Assembly: GCA_015680685.1 (NCBI GenBank)
Contig: MNCI01013908.1
Coordinates: 1,572,803 to 1,636,802, forward strand
Length of the DNA: 64,000 nt
Source: Gnetum montanum
Taxonomy: Eukaryota > Streptophyta > Gnetopsida > Gnetales > Gnetaceae
Direction: 5' to 3'
This document shows, in pieces, positions 1 to 12,479 of the stretch. Numbering within the stretch: position 1 is the stretch's first letter; every line of letters begins with the position of its first letter. The position numbers were made by a program, and so were the translations under genes. The notes under the pieces were generated by a model. It saw only the letters and a list, made by a program, of their open reading frames with translations. It did not search any database and was not told where the DNA came from.

Positions 1-2830
1 CATTATGGAACAAAAAGGAAAGCTACTAAAAGTTATGAACAAATGGCTAACAAATATTACTTGGTCATATGATGAATTGACTAGAATAGATCCACGTGTA
101 TGCTAGCATTAGATCTATAAAAACTCCACCATCAAACTAAAAGGGCAACCACAAAAAATATTGAATCACAAGCTAAAACAAGTTATTAAAGATGAAGTTA
201 TAAAACTTCTCAAAGTTGGATTCATCTATCCTATGGTAAATAGTGAGTGGGTAAGCCCACTTGTTATTGTACCAAAGAAAGAAGGATAGCGGAGAATTTA
301 CATAGACTTCAAGTTGTTGAATATGATAACATTCAAAGACCATTTTTCATTTCCATTTTTGAACCAAGTGTTAAATTCAATTGCAAGACATCATTACTAT
401 AATTTTCTAGATGGATATAGTGGCTAAAACCAAATTCAAATAGCATTAGTAGACCATGCCATGACAATGTTCACAAGTCCCTGGGGGAATTTTGCATTTA
501 AAGAGATGTCCTTTGGTCTTTGTAATGCTCCTACAACTTTTCAAGACCTAGTACCAAGCATCTTTTAGTAGCACATTATTGGTATTGTGAAAATATTTAT
601 GGATGATTTCTTCATCTATGGTACTAATTTTAAACAAGCATTGGACCATTTTGAGTAGCTGTTAAAGTGATGTGTGGAGATAAACTTGTACATCAACTAG
701 CAGAATAGCCATTTGATGATCCAAGATGGCATTGTATTTAAGCATAGGGTCTCAGTTAAAGAAATAGAGATGGACCATAAAAAAGTAAAGATCATCCAAG
801 GAATAACCAAAAAACCTCCAATAGTAAAATATGTAAGATCAGTTTTTAGCCATATTGGTTACTACAAGTGCTTCATCAAGAATTTCTCTAGCATTTCAAA
901 ATCATGCATGAAACTCATAAAAAAGATGTAGCCTTTGAATGGACCAAGGAATGCAAACAAGCATTCTAACACTTAAAGCATAACCTTGTAGAAACTCCAA
1001 TTCTACACATTCTAGATTAATCAAAGTCATTTCATATAATGAAAAATGTGTCTAACTATGCTTTGGAAGTAGTTCTTACATAAATGGATGATAAAAAATT
1101 ACCATGTTATATTCATTATACAAGTAGGATCATTGTGAGTGCATAGTTGAACTACACCACCATCAAAAAAGAACTCATGAAAATGGTGTGTGCCTTGCAA
1201 AAATTTAGGCATTATGGGATTAGATATCCAATTTTTATGCATAGTGACCATAATGTAACTTTCTTTCTTATGTATAAGTTAGCGATTAGCCCTTGTGTCA
1301 TATAGTGATTGGCAATTTTACAAGAATTTTTTCTTATCATGGTGGATAGGAAGGGAATTTAGAATGTAATCATTGATCATCTATCTTGGTTAAGATGGGA
1401 TAGCAATGAGGATGAAGAACCCTTATCTAATCAATTTCTAGGTGAACTTCTCTTTACTAACTCCATTGAAGTTCAAATACCAAAAGTTACAAATTGGTAC
1501 AATGAGTTCCTCTACTATCTACTCACATAATACACTCTTGAAAAATGGGATAATAAGATAAAATAACAATTACATCACCAAGTAAAACATTAAATGGAAA
1601 TTGAAGACAACCTCTACAAGGTTTCTAACAATGGTCTAGTACAATGGTGTGTACCCAATGAAGATTAGTTGTAAATCCCCCAGGATGCTCATGAAGGTCC
1701 TTGTGGGATCCATTATGTAGGAGGAAGGATATCCACAAAGGTCCTCATGGCATAATACTTTTGGACAACCATATTTAGAGATGCTCATCACTTCTCTTAT
1801 TTGTGCAAGAAATGTCAACGACATGGTGGAATGATTGTCAAAAATGGAAGGGCTCCAACAGTGGATCCAACCACTAGAGTGTTTTAATATTTGGGGAATT
1901 GACTTCATGGGATTCATTACTTCCATTTCAAATTAGAAGGACTACATCATAGTTGCTATTGACTACTTCACCAAATGGGTTGAAGCTATAGACATATTTA
2001 ACTCTACACCTACCACTCCAACTCAATTTGTTCAACAATAGGTAGTAAATAAGTTTGGTATGCCTAGAGTACTAATCTTAAATAATGGGACACATTTCAT
2101 AGGGTTTATGTTTTGGAAGTTAATGCAATCCTTGAGGGTAAAATATAAACTTACAACCTCCTATCAATCTTAAGCCAACTGCCAAGCTGAGGTTACCAAT
2201 AGGGAGATCACAAGAATTTGAACACAAACCATCAGTAGATATAGGAAAGACTAGAGCACCAAACCTAATGATACCCTTTGGGTATATCACTTAACATAGA
2301 AACTTCCTATATGTTTCTCTCCCTATGAGTTAGTATATAGAAAGTTACCTAAACTTTCAATCCAAGCTAAACTCCATACACTCACAAGTTCCTATGAACT
2401 TGACATAGACATTAATCTAGTCTAAAAAGAATGTCTTATGATACTCAATGTGCTAGATGAAAATTAATGAATAGTTGTAATGATAAATAAAGTTCACAAT
2501 GCACACAACAAAAAACATCATGATGTATGAATAAGAAAATTTACATTCAAAACTAGAGATAAGGTTCTTTATTAGAATCCCATGCATGTGTCACAATGAA
2601 CTAAGTTTCAAACATTATGGAAAGAACCTTACATTATTCATTCAACTTTTTCTTCTGGGGCCATGATAATTTACCACCCAACCAATCCTCTAAAGAATAT
2701 GTTAGTCAACGTATAATAACTTAAGCCATTCATGAAATCTCAAGTAATTAACAACACTAACACCTTTGCTTAAGAACAAGCATGCTTTATTTTCTAGATC
2801 TTCTTGTTTCAACTTAGTTGTGAAGGAGAT
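1..2830 (+). pseudogene. Element A pol remnant: reverse transcriptase, RNase H, integrase
   Basis: This is a decayed polyprotein that would copy element RNA into DNA and integrate it. The RT palm starts near 181 (KLLKVGFIYP, then EWVSPLVIVPKK). It continues through NFLDGYSG and FTSPWGNFAF to the catalytic FMDD box near 596-607. RNase H lies roughly at 1040-1400. The integrase HHCC/core region is at about 1660-2300, with KCQRHGGM recognisable near 1810, and the C-terminal part runs to about 2570. Stops occur every few dozen codons, many of the TGG or CAG to TAG type. The longest uninterrupted piece is only about 72 codons (713-931). Three other copies of the same pol are in the window (E1, E2, E3), which makes the alignment secure. 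Confidence 0.88.
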
Positions 2831-4229
2831 CTCAATCTACTATAAACTCTTAATGAGGACAACCATTTTTGTACCTTTTTGTTTTACAAAATTTTATATA
2901 TCTTTTTCATTTTTTTAAATATTTCATTGATTATTTTACATATTTTTATTTTCTTGATTATTTTCTTATTATTTTTTTTTACTATGACTACATAAATTTG
3001 GAAATGTTTTGAATGTAGCTATAGAAATTTTGATTAATTTACAATAGGAAAAATTTATCTTTGGAGTATGTTCTCTACTAACAATTTGTCAATCTTATTA
3101 TGGTATCAAGCAATGAGATCATGACATCTACCCACTTCATCTATTCCATTTGGAGTCTACATCATGGAAATATGAAGGTTCTTTCACATTAAATCTAAAA
3201 GTAACATATGATCTTATTACCCAATGAACTAGGAAAAAATCAAGAAAGATGAAAAAGAGTGTGATCTAAAGAAGATTTAATATACTCTAGTCTCAACTTC
3301 CTTCTTAAATCTATTTCTCCTCATTGGTATACCATTGCTCCTATTGTCAATCATAAAAGAAAGCATGTATTTGCATGATGTGGTTCCTCTAAAAAAAATA
3401 AACATAATAATGGAAATGCAAAGCACACCACTTTGACAATTTTATGGTCTATAAGCACTAATTATGATGGTAGAAGAACATGTTTCCTATGCCTAAATGC
3501 ATCTCTCTAATTAAGTTCCTCCTACTTCCTTCTTTTCTTTTTTTTCTTCTCTTGGAGTAATGATTACCCTCTATGGTTCTCTTAGACTTTTGATGATAGA
3601 AGAAGAGTAACATGTCAATGCAAGGTTACTATAATTGAAATGGACTTGGTCTAGATTTGAAACAGACTAGTGATAGATCTCCTTAATCATAGAATTTACC
3701 AAGAATCTCATGTGAATATGATGCAAATCACCTACCCATTATTCTCCATCTATCATTTATTCACTCCATCATCTCTCACCTCACTACCTCATATCATGTT
3801 CAATAAATAGTTTTTTTTTCTACTTGTATAATCCTAAGATAATCCCTCATATGAGTTGGGACCTTATCTTAACATAACCATTTATCATCGTTTGTGGCTA
3901 TAGACTACTTACAATGAGGATATGCAAAGGGTTTTAAGCATATGCCTACTTTAGAGAGAACTTGCATCTCTTTTGGTTTACCTTAGGTTAAATTTCCTAA
4001 CCATAGGCTGATTGAAAAATTGATCATCTTGATAACCATAAAACATCCAAATTTTGCATTATTTTGGCATTAGAGTATCCTTTAAACACTGATTCAATGC
4101 ACTCTAATTTCTTGAAATTTGTAAAGCATATACTCTTTTATGTTATTGCTATGATTTTACTTTTTCTTTGCCTTTCATTTGGTTCTTGTTTCATCCTCAA
4201 ACTAGCCTAAAATTCCTCTATTGTCCAAG
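2831..4229 (+). other. Element A post-pol non-coding region
   Basis: There is no coding potential here. The stretch aligns by landmarks with the post-pol regions of E1, E2 and E3. A decayed GGTGTG/CACACC hairpin block lies near 3370-3440, a pyrimidine-rich TTCTTTTCTTTTTTTTC tract near 3525-3550, and a 'tatgcaaagggttttaagc' landmark near 3920. A degenerate copy of the post-pol polypurine tract lies at about 2810-2835. No insertion boundaries are visible. Confidence 0.6.
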
Positions 4230-4335
4230 TGAAAATTATAGTTAAGAATAGCTACGTCATTGCATCCTCATTGACGCAGTGGGATGAGTTGATGTAGCTC
4301 CATAGACACATGGAAAAAATACTATAAATATGTGC
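4230..4335 (+). promoter_or_regulatory. Internal promoter-like block upstream of ORF3 in element A
   Basis: A TATA box (CTATAAATA, about 4322-4330) is preceded by short motifs CATTGACG, GTTGATGTAG and CATAGACAC. The element's own 3' LTR has the same string of motifs just before its TATA box: TTGATGTAG then CATAGACAC at 7930-7960, TATA at about 7972. The block lies about 0.4 kb upstream of the region where ORF3 begins. The motif match is seen directly; promoter function is inferred. Confidence 0.55.
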
Positions 4336-4739
4336 AACACTTAGCTCATTTTCACCATTTCTTCAAAGCATTAGAGGTGTTTTGGCAATGTTTCAAATCC
4401 AACAAACCTTCCAAGGACTATAACTCACAAAAATCTTACTCAAATTTAACTATTCTTTGATCCTTGAGCTACTGGAGGCACACTTTATGTCATGGGGGCA
4501 TCAAACCTACATTTTGGCATGGAAACTTTTTCAAGATTTTTCTAACTCTCATGAAATGATAATAAAATAATATTAAATTAATGATAATAGAAATCAATAT
4601 TAGTAATTAAACTCCACTAGAATGAAAATAAAATAATATCATAAGTGTATGATCATTAAACAAGAACTTAACAACCTAACAAGAAAGGTATCCAAAGGGA
4701 ACAAAGGTTATGACCAAAGGCTAATCTAGGATTATGTTT

Positions 4740-7600
4740 GTAATTACAAACAACACCCAAAAGAGGATCACAAGTAGAAGGACCATTACAACTTAGGAAG
4801 AAGAAACTTCAAGGAGAAACGAGCTAGTAATACCAATAGCAGTAATAACAAGCATCCCAGGAACAATCAGCTAAGGCTACACATGCTAACGGGTCTCTTC
4901 AGGAGGAGCTTGAGGAGGAATCTATCAAGTAGATTCCTACTGCATAAATAGGCCAATCTAGGTAGGATGAGGTTCCAAGACTAAGATCTAACTTGGAGGT
5001 TAAACTTACTAAAGCTTTTCTAGAGAGGATCCTAACCAAGGAAGTCCAAAGCTCCATCATGTAGGAGTTAAACTTCAAGTCATTCTTGGAATTGACACCA
5101 GAAGAGATCAAGAAATAGTTGTAAGGATCTCCTTTATGGTTCATTCTCTCAAATAAGGGGGAATGATACATGGGAAAACCTATTTATTTTTAAACAACCA
5201 ACAAGGAGATGCATCAATCAAAATCAAGGATATTATCATCTCGTACTTAGTTGAAGCCATTGTGGTACCCTTACTCTACTAAATACTATAGTAAAATTGG
5301 TAGAAATATCCACACAAGTAGATCTAGAGGTTACAAAGCAATGAATCTAGTGATGCTATTGAGTGGACTGTAAGGAGTATGGTGTCCTAACCAAGGTAGA
5401 GAGATCATACTTCAAGATTGGGGCTTATCACCTCAATCCAATAGCAAGACCAAGTAAGATTATAGCTTTCTCTACTAGGGCATCTACAACCCTATGTAGG
5501 AAATTCCTTGTCAACCTCTTATAACTCATACTCATTAAAATCAAAAAATGGTACAAGAAGAATGAGAAGGATAGGAAGATGCTTCCCTTTCCATGCTTAA
5601 TCAAAAAATTATGTAAGAGGTGGGAATAGCTCACTACTCTAATGATGTGGTTCTCCATGATCCTATTACATTATGATAAGAGATGATAAAGGATAAAGCT
5701 ACTACCAAGTTGCAAGAAGAGGAGCAGCAGCCACTACCACCACCTGTAGCATTAGAAATAGTACCAAAGATCCTTGTAGCTACTAAGTGCCTTAGAAAAT
5801 TTCAAGAGCAACAACTGTAGTAATAATAAGGCTTTGTATGTGATGGAAAATCATTCATCTACTATCTGGATATGAGCCACCTAAACAAGATCGTAAGCAT
5901 CATCAATTGGTTGGACAATGAGACAACATCATTATTTTCAACACAAAGAAACTAAGCACCTATCCAACCTAATCCAAGTACTAGAGAAGTCATTATGTTT
6001 ATCACAATATAAGCATTTTCCAAAATTTCATGAAATGTAATAGCCTTCTCTATCATGATAGAGAAAGGAGAAGGGGCGATGGTCCTAGTCATGCCATACA
6101 ATAGCTAGGAAATAGCATCAGAGGTGGTGGTGAATCAAGTTGAAAAAGCCCTTAATGCTCTTGTTTTATCTATACTAGATGTTGCTACCATGCTAGACAT
6201 CCATGCATCAATAGAAGTAGGAACCCGAGGAATGAGCACTAGCAAACATGAAGTGTTTGAACAAAAGATGTGAGCTAGGAAACTACTTCCAGAGATCTTT
6301 GATCTTCTAGATGATATAACAGTAAACCAATCGTAGGTCTTAGAGACAAGGGACATGTTGCTAATTGCCAATGTGCAACTTGAGGAGGATACCATTACTA
6401 ATTGATAGTTGGCCACAGAGGCTGTGGAACTTAGAGCCCATCTTTTTAATTTAGCAATTCTCAGGCCAAAGTTAACAAGGGACAAAGCTTTTCAACAACT
6501 TCAAAAAAAGTATCAAGAGGTTGAAAATGTGAAAGAAATGATGATCTTTCAGGCATTAATATTAGAGGCCATGATCAATAACACTAATCATGATCTCTCA
6601 CAAGTTTGTAGGGAAAACTTGATGATTACCCATGATAACCACCGCCTACATAATGTTGAGCAGAAAAGAGAATAGATGGTCAAATACATTTGCTAATTGT
6701 AGGAATATCTTGCAAAGGTAAACTTGGATTTGAGGACGTTGGCTATAGAAAACCTAGATTTCTTGATGGAAGAGGTTCATATCCTTTGCTAGAAGACTCT
6801 CATTGAGATTGTTGCCTAAAAAATTCAAGTCCTAAGGTTCAAAAAAGTGAAGAATCACTACAAGGACCAAGTTAGAATGCCCAAGAATATTAATAGAAAA
6901 GAAATAAAGTTGGATAAGGTGAAGGTGACTAAGACCATCTAGCAACTACAACAAGAAGATGATGCATGGAAGCCTATCTTTAATGGAATCCATGCTTACA
7001 ATAAAGTAGAGATCTGTATAAAGGAATTGCAAATTAAAGAGATGACTAAGTACATTAACCCTGAAATTCTCCATTATGCAAACTTTCAATGCTAACCGTA
7101 GGTAGGCCTAGGACTAAGCTAGAAAAGTAGGTGGTCATCTCTTACCTCCTTTACAAGGAAGAGTTCAAGCTCCACAAGGAGATAAAGAAAAAGTTCAAGG
7201 TGGCTAATGCGAAGCTTGAAGTTCTCAAAAGAAATTTTATAGAACAATGATTTATTTTTGATAACCTAAACAAAAGAATGAGTGATCATTAGGAGCTACA
7301 AAATCTTATCCATACATTTGACTTTGAATGTAAACAATTCATAGCCTATTTGTGAACATGAAAGAGATGTTCTCATCACTGCCATGCCAGTGGAATATCC
7401 ATAGCATCAATACATCTGGGTGAAGTAGCCCATACCATTCATCACCCATGTAACAAAGAGGAGAAAATGAAGGCACTCCTAGATGCCTTTAAGTTTTCAA
7501 TAATAGTAGGATAATCACAACCTCCAGTAGCACCAAGACATGATGAATGATCCTTAGAGCCACATAAGCCTCCACCTCTAGGAACTATACGAAGATTGCA
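4740..7600 (+). pseudogene. Element A ORF3 remnant (transposon-protein-like block plus coiled coil)
   Basis: This is a decayed ~2.8 kb third ORF, homologous to the better preserved copies in element C and E3. Recognisable landmarks are the ELEEE start region near 4905, an interrupted HYSNDV block near 5630 and the matching NIPFPCLI-like region just before it. A long charged segment rich in K, E, Q and L follows from about 6100 to 7250 and would form a coiled coil. The C-terminus is PPPLGTI-like near 7570-7590. Frames shift repeatedly; the longest clean piece, 6409-6675, is the heptad-rich AFQQLQKKYQEVENVKEM segment. No transmembrane segment or envelope signature is evident, so calling it env would be unjustified. 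Its function is unknown. Confidence 0.65.
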
Positions 7601-7799
7601 TTCCGATTTCATCCATTTAATAGTCTCCTATTATTTTTGTTAAAGTGTCCAATTTTTTTTTATTTTTTTATTTTTGTATTTTGCACCAATTCTGTAATCT
7701 ATATAACTTAGCACTCAATGTTCTTCAATCAATTATTTAGTCCATCATTTAATTAATAAAATTTTAAACTTCCTCAAATTTTGTAAGAAGCTTGATCAT

Positions 7800-7843
7800 A
7801 TTTTTGTTCACTCAAGGATGAGTGTTTAGTGAGTTATGGGGTA
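7800..7843 (+). other. Polypurine tract region of element A
   Basis: CTCAAGGATGAG then TTATGGGGTA lie immediately before the LTR start TGATGA. The same arrangement (CTCAAGGATGA, about 20 bases, G-run, TA, TGATGA) precedes the 3' LTRs of E2, E3 and C, and a diverged version precedes E1's. It would prime plus-strand DNA synthesis. Confidence 0.75.
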
Positions 7844-8081
7844 TGATGAAACATCAATAAGATGACTACATTGACATAAGCATGTCAACATAGCCTCGTC
7901 GACATAGCCACATCAATGTAACCCCAAGATGCATTGATGTAGGTACATAGACACTAATGTAGGCATTACCTATATAAATGCATACATTGCTTGCATTTGT
8001 GAAACCTTTTGGTTGTTTCTTTAGCTAAACTCTTATATTTTCTTCCTATAGAAGTTAGAATATTTTTCTTTTGAGTGCTCA
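7844..8081 (+). repeat. Element A 3' LTR, left fragment (U3 and start of R)
   Basis: Starts TGATGAAACATC. U3 carries repeated CATTGAC, GTCGACAT and TTGATGTAG motifs, followed by a TATA box at about 7970-7978 (CTATATAAAT). The sequence then matches the R region of the E2 and E3 LTRs (GAAGTTAGAAT, then TTTTGAGTGCTCA). At 8081 the match stops abruptly at GCTCA. It resumes with CAACATGG at 19778 after a second GCTCA, so this LTR is split by later insertions. Confidence 0.82.
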
Positions 8082-8457
8082 TGTTAAACCCCAAAATTTT
8101 TTCAATTTTTAAATAGGTATTTATGTAAAATGCATGTATTTCAATTAATATGTTACATAGCACATATTATTTAATATGTGTTTAATTAATTCTTATTTTA
8201 ATATATTTTAATATGAGTATTAGTTATTATTAATAGTTTACTTTAGTTTATTAGTTTTTTTATAAGTTTAATTAACATGATATATAAAGATAATATCTAT
8301 TAATGTAATTGTAATTATACATATCTTTTATATATAATTATATATACATTTACATAAACTATATAAACATTATAGTTTATATTATAAATATTATATATAA
8401 TTATAATATACTACAAAACATTATATATGCATAAATTATATAAACAATATGACTATT
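8082..8457. mobile_element. Left part of ~1.7 kb insert in element A's LTR
   Basis: A very AT-rich stretch beginning TGTTAAACCCC directly after the GCTCA target duplication. Its right part continues at 18453-19772, after E1. The TGTTA start, 5-bp duplication and combined ~1.7 kb size fit a solo LTR of another LTR retrotransposon. The far end (CATTA) is not a clean CA terminus, so the class is uncertain. No coding sequence is present. Confidence 0.5.
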
Positions 8458-9310
8458 TAATAATCATGTTTTCATACACTCCGATATTGGAGTGGCCGCA
8501 ATATCGGGTATGTGATATCACAGCACAAGATGCAATATCATACATTCGATATTGCAAGGTTACTCCCAAGTCTATAAATATAGTGCTCGGGTGCACGATG
8601 GAGGGTAGTTTTTGGCAGTCAAGTAGTGAAACTCTTGCAGTTTGTTCATTTGAGAGTTAGAATATTTTCCAAGTGCCTGTAGCAGGAGGTCTACGTGTGA
8701 ACAGATCTTTATTCAAGCATTGATGTACCTGAACACACCATTGTGTTGGCAATAAAGATGAACTCTTCAATTCATCCTTGTAGCACTTGAGATTTTCTTT
8801 CTTATGCATTTATATATTGTGATTTCATGTAATTTTCATTAATGTTATTCACGCAATAATTAATTTTGATTAATCAAGCAACTCATTAAAATACACAAGC
8901 ATGACCCCTTCGAACATACATGTGACACTTGGTAGCTCAAAAATGGTTAGCGTTTGACAACCCAACAATGTTTATACAAAGTTCAGGATGTGTCTGGAAA
9001 GTGGGAACGATTACTTGTGTTAGGCTACATTAGATCATAGTTTACTTAGCATTTAATTATTCTTACTTTCATTCTTGTTCTAGGCGAGTAATTTGACAAA
9101 ACACAAAATAATAAAAATCTTACGCCTTAGTCACACTTAACCATACAATTGCATTCCACAAGTGGGACTAGGAAGACAATGAACAGACAACATGCATGCA
9201 TTGTTTAGCTCTAGCATACTTAGTAATTATAGTCTGTGAAATTCAACCGAATCATACATGAATACCTATGATTCGTATGGTTGGATGTAGGGGTATCTCA
9301 CTGCTCATCA
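8458..9310 (+). repeat. E1 5' LTR
   Basis: 853 bp, starting TAATAATCATG (the first G mutated to A compared with TGATAATTGTG in the 3' copy) and ending GCTCATCA. U3 has an array of palindromic GATATC-like motifs at about 8480-8560, a TATA box TATAAATATA at about 8572, and a poly(A)-signal-like AATAAAG near 8751. The LTR pair differs mainly by transitions, as expected for methylated repeats. Confidence 0.9.
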
Positions 9311-9311
9311 T

Positions 9312-9329
9312 TGGCACCATTGCTAGGGA
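9312..9329 (+). other. Primer-binding site of E1 (tRNA-Asp type)
   Basis: TGGCACCATTGCTAGGGA lies one base after the 5' LTR. It matches the complement of the 3' end of plant tRNA-Asp (TGGCGCCGTTGCCGGGGA) at 14 of 18 positions. All four differences are G-to-A or C-to-T transitions. Athila-type elements are known to use tRNA-Asp. Confidence 0.8.
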
Positions 9330-9479
9330 CTATAGTCCTATGTGTGCTATCTAAAATGAGTGAAACTTACTAACCTTGTTGTTTGAACCCTAAGAGTCAA
9401 ATCTTATGAAAAAAAAATTATTAATAATTATTAAATTAAACCTTAACTAAAAATTTCCTATAAGCTCATTAACATAAAA

Positions 9480-11975
9480 TATCTTCTTCTCACAGTAGCC
9501 CATCTCTGCCCAAGGTAGTCTAGGTGCCTTAGTAATATTGGGTGATATATGCTCATCCCAATGAGTATGTACCCAACTTCACCTTCATCTTGCATCAAGA
9601 TGAATTTCTGTGATGGCATGACATGGAAGGCAACATTGTGTTGCCACCTAATTGATCTGTTCTAGCAATGCCCCAGCTAATGCTCACATGACAAAGGCTT
9701 TAACATCTTCATGGAGAGTATGTGATGCAAGATCCTGATTCAAGGGATTATCATCCCACTGAAGCACAAAGGTTAAGGGATCATTAACTAGAGCACCAAC
9801 ATGAGCTTATGAAGGGCAAGGGGTCAAATACTTTTCCACCTCCACCTGGTCCATTTGATGAAGGCAACCACTTCTTTAGTGATTCTCCTCTATTTGACTT
9901 TGTTTACGGAGCACTTAACCAGAATGTGCAATCCATAATTCATAATCCAGGTTCTAGTCAAAATGGATCCAATGAAAAAAATGGATATGGAGAGGTAAGT
10001 CATGATAAAGAGAAAAAAGGAGGTAATGATAGTGATCGTGGTTATGAGCATTGAAGGATGATAGGTGTCAACGCAGAGCAAGTTCTCCTTCCTCTTTCCT
10101 CTCATCATCATCTTCTTCTTCATCTGGCTCAGATCATTACTGTAGAAGGAATAACTATGATGGAGTTGAATGACAGGATTAGAACAATAAAAGGGACTGT
10201 CGAGACATTCATGATCAAAGACATGGGCAATCGAAAGAGATCCATCATTAAGAAAGAAGGGCTAATAGAGAGCATCGTAGGCACCATCACCATCATTGAT
10301 GAACCTCTACTTGCCACTCAGGACATGTTGAACATTGCAAAGGCCATGAGGATTCCAGCATGACATGTAAAGGATAGTAGAATAAAAAGGTTGAACATGA
10401 ACAACATCCCTCAATTTGAGGAAGGATACGATGTTGATCCAAAAAATCATCTTCAAGCCTTCCAAGATGCATGTGCTTTGTAGAATATTGAGAATGATTT
10501 GCAGAAGCTAAAATTATTTTCAAGGACACTCATAAAGAAAGAAGAAAATTAGTAACAATCCTTAGAACTATAATTAATTAGGTGATGGAGTATAATGTTG
10601 GAATTGTTCAATGACAAATATCAAACATACTCTTAAGTATCCAACATAAGGAAGTAGATTCAAGGGTGGAAACAATGAAATCATGAGCCCTTGGATGCTG
10701 CTATTGGTTGATACTACTCTCTGTTGCATAGGTGTCCTAGCCATGGACACTCTTAGCTTAATCAAATTCACTATATCATAGACGAGTTGCAATTTGAAAC
10801 TAGAAAAACGCTTTGCATCTATGCCCAAGGAAGATTGACAAAGTTAAGCACTTGTCAAATTTAAAAGTTAATTGAGCAGGTAGCCAAGAAGGAGGGAGAA
10901 TTGAGAAAACATAAGAGGGACTCTTCTATTCAAAAAAAGGAGGTTTGATTTTGTGATAGTGAGGATGAATTAACCAGAGATGAGGTGGCTAATTAGAAAA
11001 CCTTGCCACTCTAGAAATTGTAATAAAAAAACGTGCTAAGATTGATTAATTATGGAACTCCATGGACATTAAGCTTTTGGCTTTCTTAAAAATTGCTAAA
11101 GAGTCCAAAGAGCAAAGTGGTGAGTGTGAGAACTAGAGATGTAAGGAAGCTAAATGTACCATATCTAAGGGTAAGGGTAAAATTACTGCAATAGATATGG
11201 CTGTGGATAGTGACTCAGATGATGATGATGGTTGTGACATCTATAAGTATGAACATCCTAAGGGATGTTGTCCAGTTGTGTCACACTTGTAGGAATCTGG
11301 GGTGTATGCCTTACATCCATGACTTGCACAAAGGAAAACACCCAAAATATTGTCTTATCCACAAGTAAATCCTCAATAGTTCCACCAACCAAGTAGTACT
11401 ATCCAAGTGGAACTCCATTGCAACCCTTTCAATTGTATTAGTAGTGGCAGCAAACACAATCATGGGTGTTGCCACGTCCAAGAGAGCAGTACCCTTACTG
11501 GAAACCAGATCCCTATGGTTACTATGTTTAGCAACCTTCATCTCCATGGGACTCCTCTAGTCATGTTGCTACTTACCAACCTAACCAGTACGCTCTTAAA
11601 GTATACCAATCGCCTTATTCAGGAAGGAATGTCACCTACTATCTTCATGCTTCTCCTATCCCTACACCTATTCCTCCAGCTCCTGCATAGCTACCACCTA
11701 CTCCATCCATGTAGGGTGAACTTCCTACCCAACCATAGGAAAGAAACACTACGAGTGTAGTTAATCTACAATCAATTAACCCACCAAGCAAGTTGAAATC
11801 AAAAACAAAGAAAAGACCCTTCTTCAAACCTCGTATTCTACCAAAGCCCTTAGATACATCAGTGGTTGGTAACCATGCTCCTCCACATTCATCTATCTCA
11901 CCTCTATCTAAGTCCCCTTCAAACCAAAATCCCTCTTCAATCCATATTGTAATGCTAACCCATGTTGTATCTGAT
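9480..11975 (+). pseudogene. E1 gag remnant and proline-rich linker
   Basis: The structural (capsid) protein, broken by many stops. After an N-terminal region rich in S, G and H, the retrotransposon gag core is readable near 10390-10560: NMNNIPQFEEGYDVDPKNHL, then QAFQDACAL. It continues, interrupted, as KLKLFSRTL and LFNDKYQTYS. From about 11340 to 11975 there is a P, Q, Y and S-rich linker, with PSNQNPSSIHIVMLTHVVSD at its end. That end is shared with E3 (41680-41710), so it marks the gag-protease junction. No zinc knuckle is evident. Confidence 0.75.
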
Positions 11976-12470
11976 TAAATTTGAGCTGGTAACCTACCGA
12001 GAAAGTTAGCTGATCTTGGGAGTCCCCTAGTGTATTTGAAAATTTCTAGGAATGAGCCTTGTAAATCTCTTCTTGACTCTAGTTCTGGTGTTAATTTGAT
12101 TTTTCATGAGATGTACATAATGTGGAACCTTCCTCCTTTGAAGAAGAGCAATATCTGGCTAGAACTGGTGGACCAGTCCATCACTGTTCCATTAGGACTG
12201 GTAGAGGAAATCATGACCACCATTTGTGAATGGTCATATCCCACTAACTTCCTAGTAATTAAGATGGAGAACTATAAGGTGGACTTCCAAATTATTATGG
12301 GAAGGTCATGGTTAAGCACTGTTGATGCTAAAAAATGGGCATTAGAGATCTTTCCTTGGAGATATCAAAAGAAAACAAATTTGAAAAGATCAAGAAGAAG
12401 AGGGTTTCATGTATCATGTACAACGATTCAGGGCACCATTGTGTGTAGAAGTTATGGTCAGTAAAGTGAA
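11976..12470 (+). pseudogene. E1 retropepsin-like protease remnant
   Basis: The aspartic protease that would process Gag-Pol; one open segment runs through 12030-12464. The active-site loop reads LLDSSSGVNLI where the family has DSGASVN, so the catalytic DSG triad is disturbed. The downstream strands are well kept: SITVPLGLVEEI, NFLVIKMENYKVDFQIIMGR and SWLSTVDA. The conserved G-R near the C-terminus of the fold is present. It follows gag directly and precedes RT, as in Athila-like elements. Confidence 0.8.
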
Positions 12471-12479
12471 CATCTATCT

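Larger units (their letters stand above)
1..8081 (+). mobile_element. Element A: Athila-like Ty3/gypsy retrotransposon, 3' part (left portion)
   Basis: This is the 3' part of a plus-strand LTR retrotransposon whose 5' LTR, gag and protease lie left of the window. In order it shows RT, RNase H and integrase, a non-coding post-pol region, an internal promoter-like block, a third ORF with a coiled coil, a polypurine tract, and the start of the 3' LTR at 7844. The LTR breaks off at 8081 after its R-like region and resumes at 19778, ending at 20411. All frames are heavily interrupted by stops, so it is long dead. The FMDD polymerase box and the pol order without a chromodomain place it in the Athila-like, non-chromoviral Ty3/gypsy group; this comes from family knowledge, not a database search. 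Confidence 0.85.

Noticed and set aside
8082-8457. AT-rich stretch considered as a matrix-attachment region or organelle DNA
   Set aside because: Its boundary coincides with a GCTCA target duplication and it continues after E1, so it is part of an insertion.
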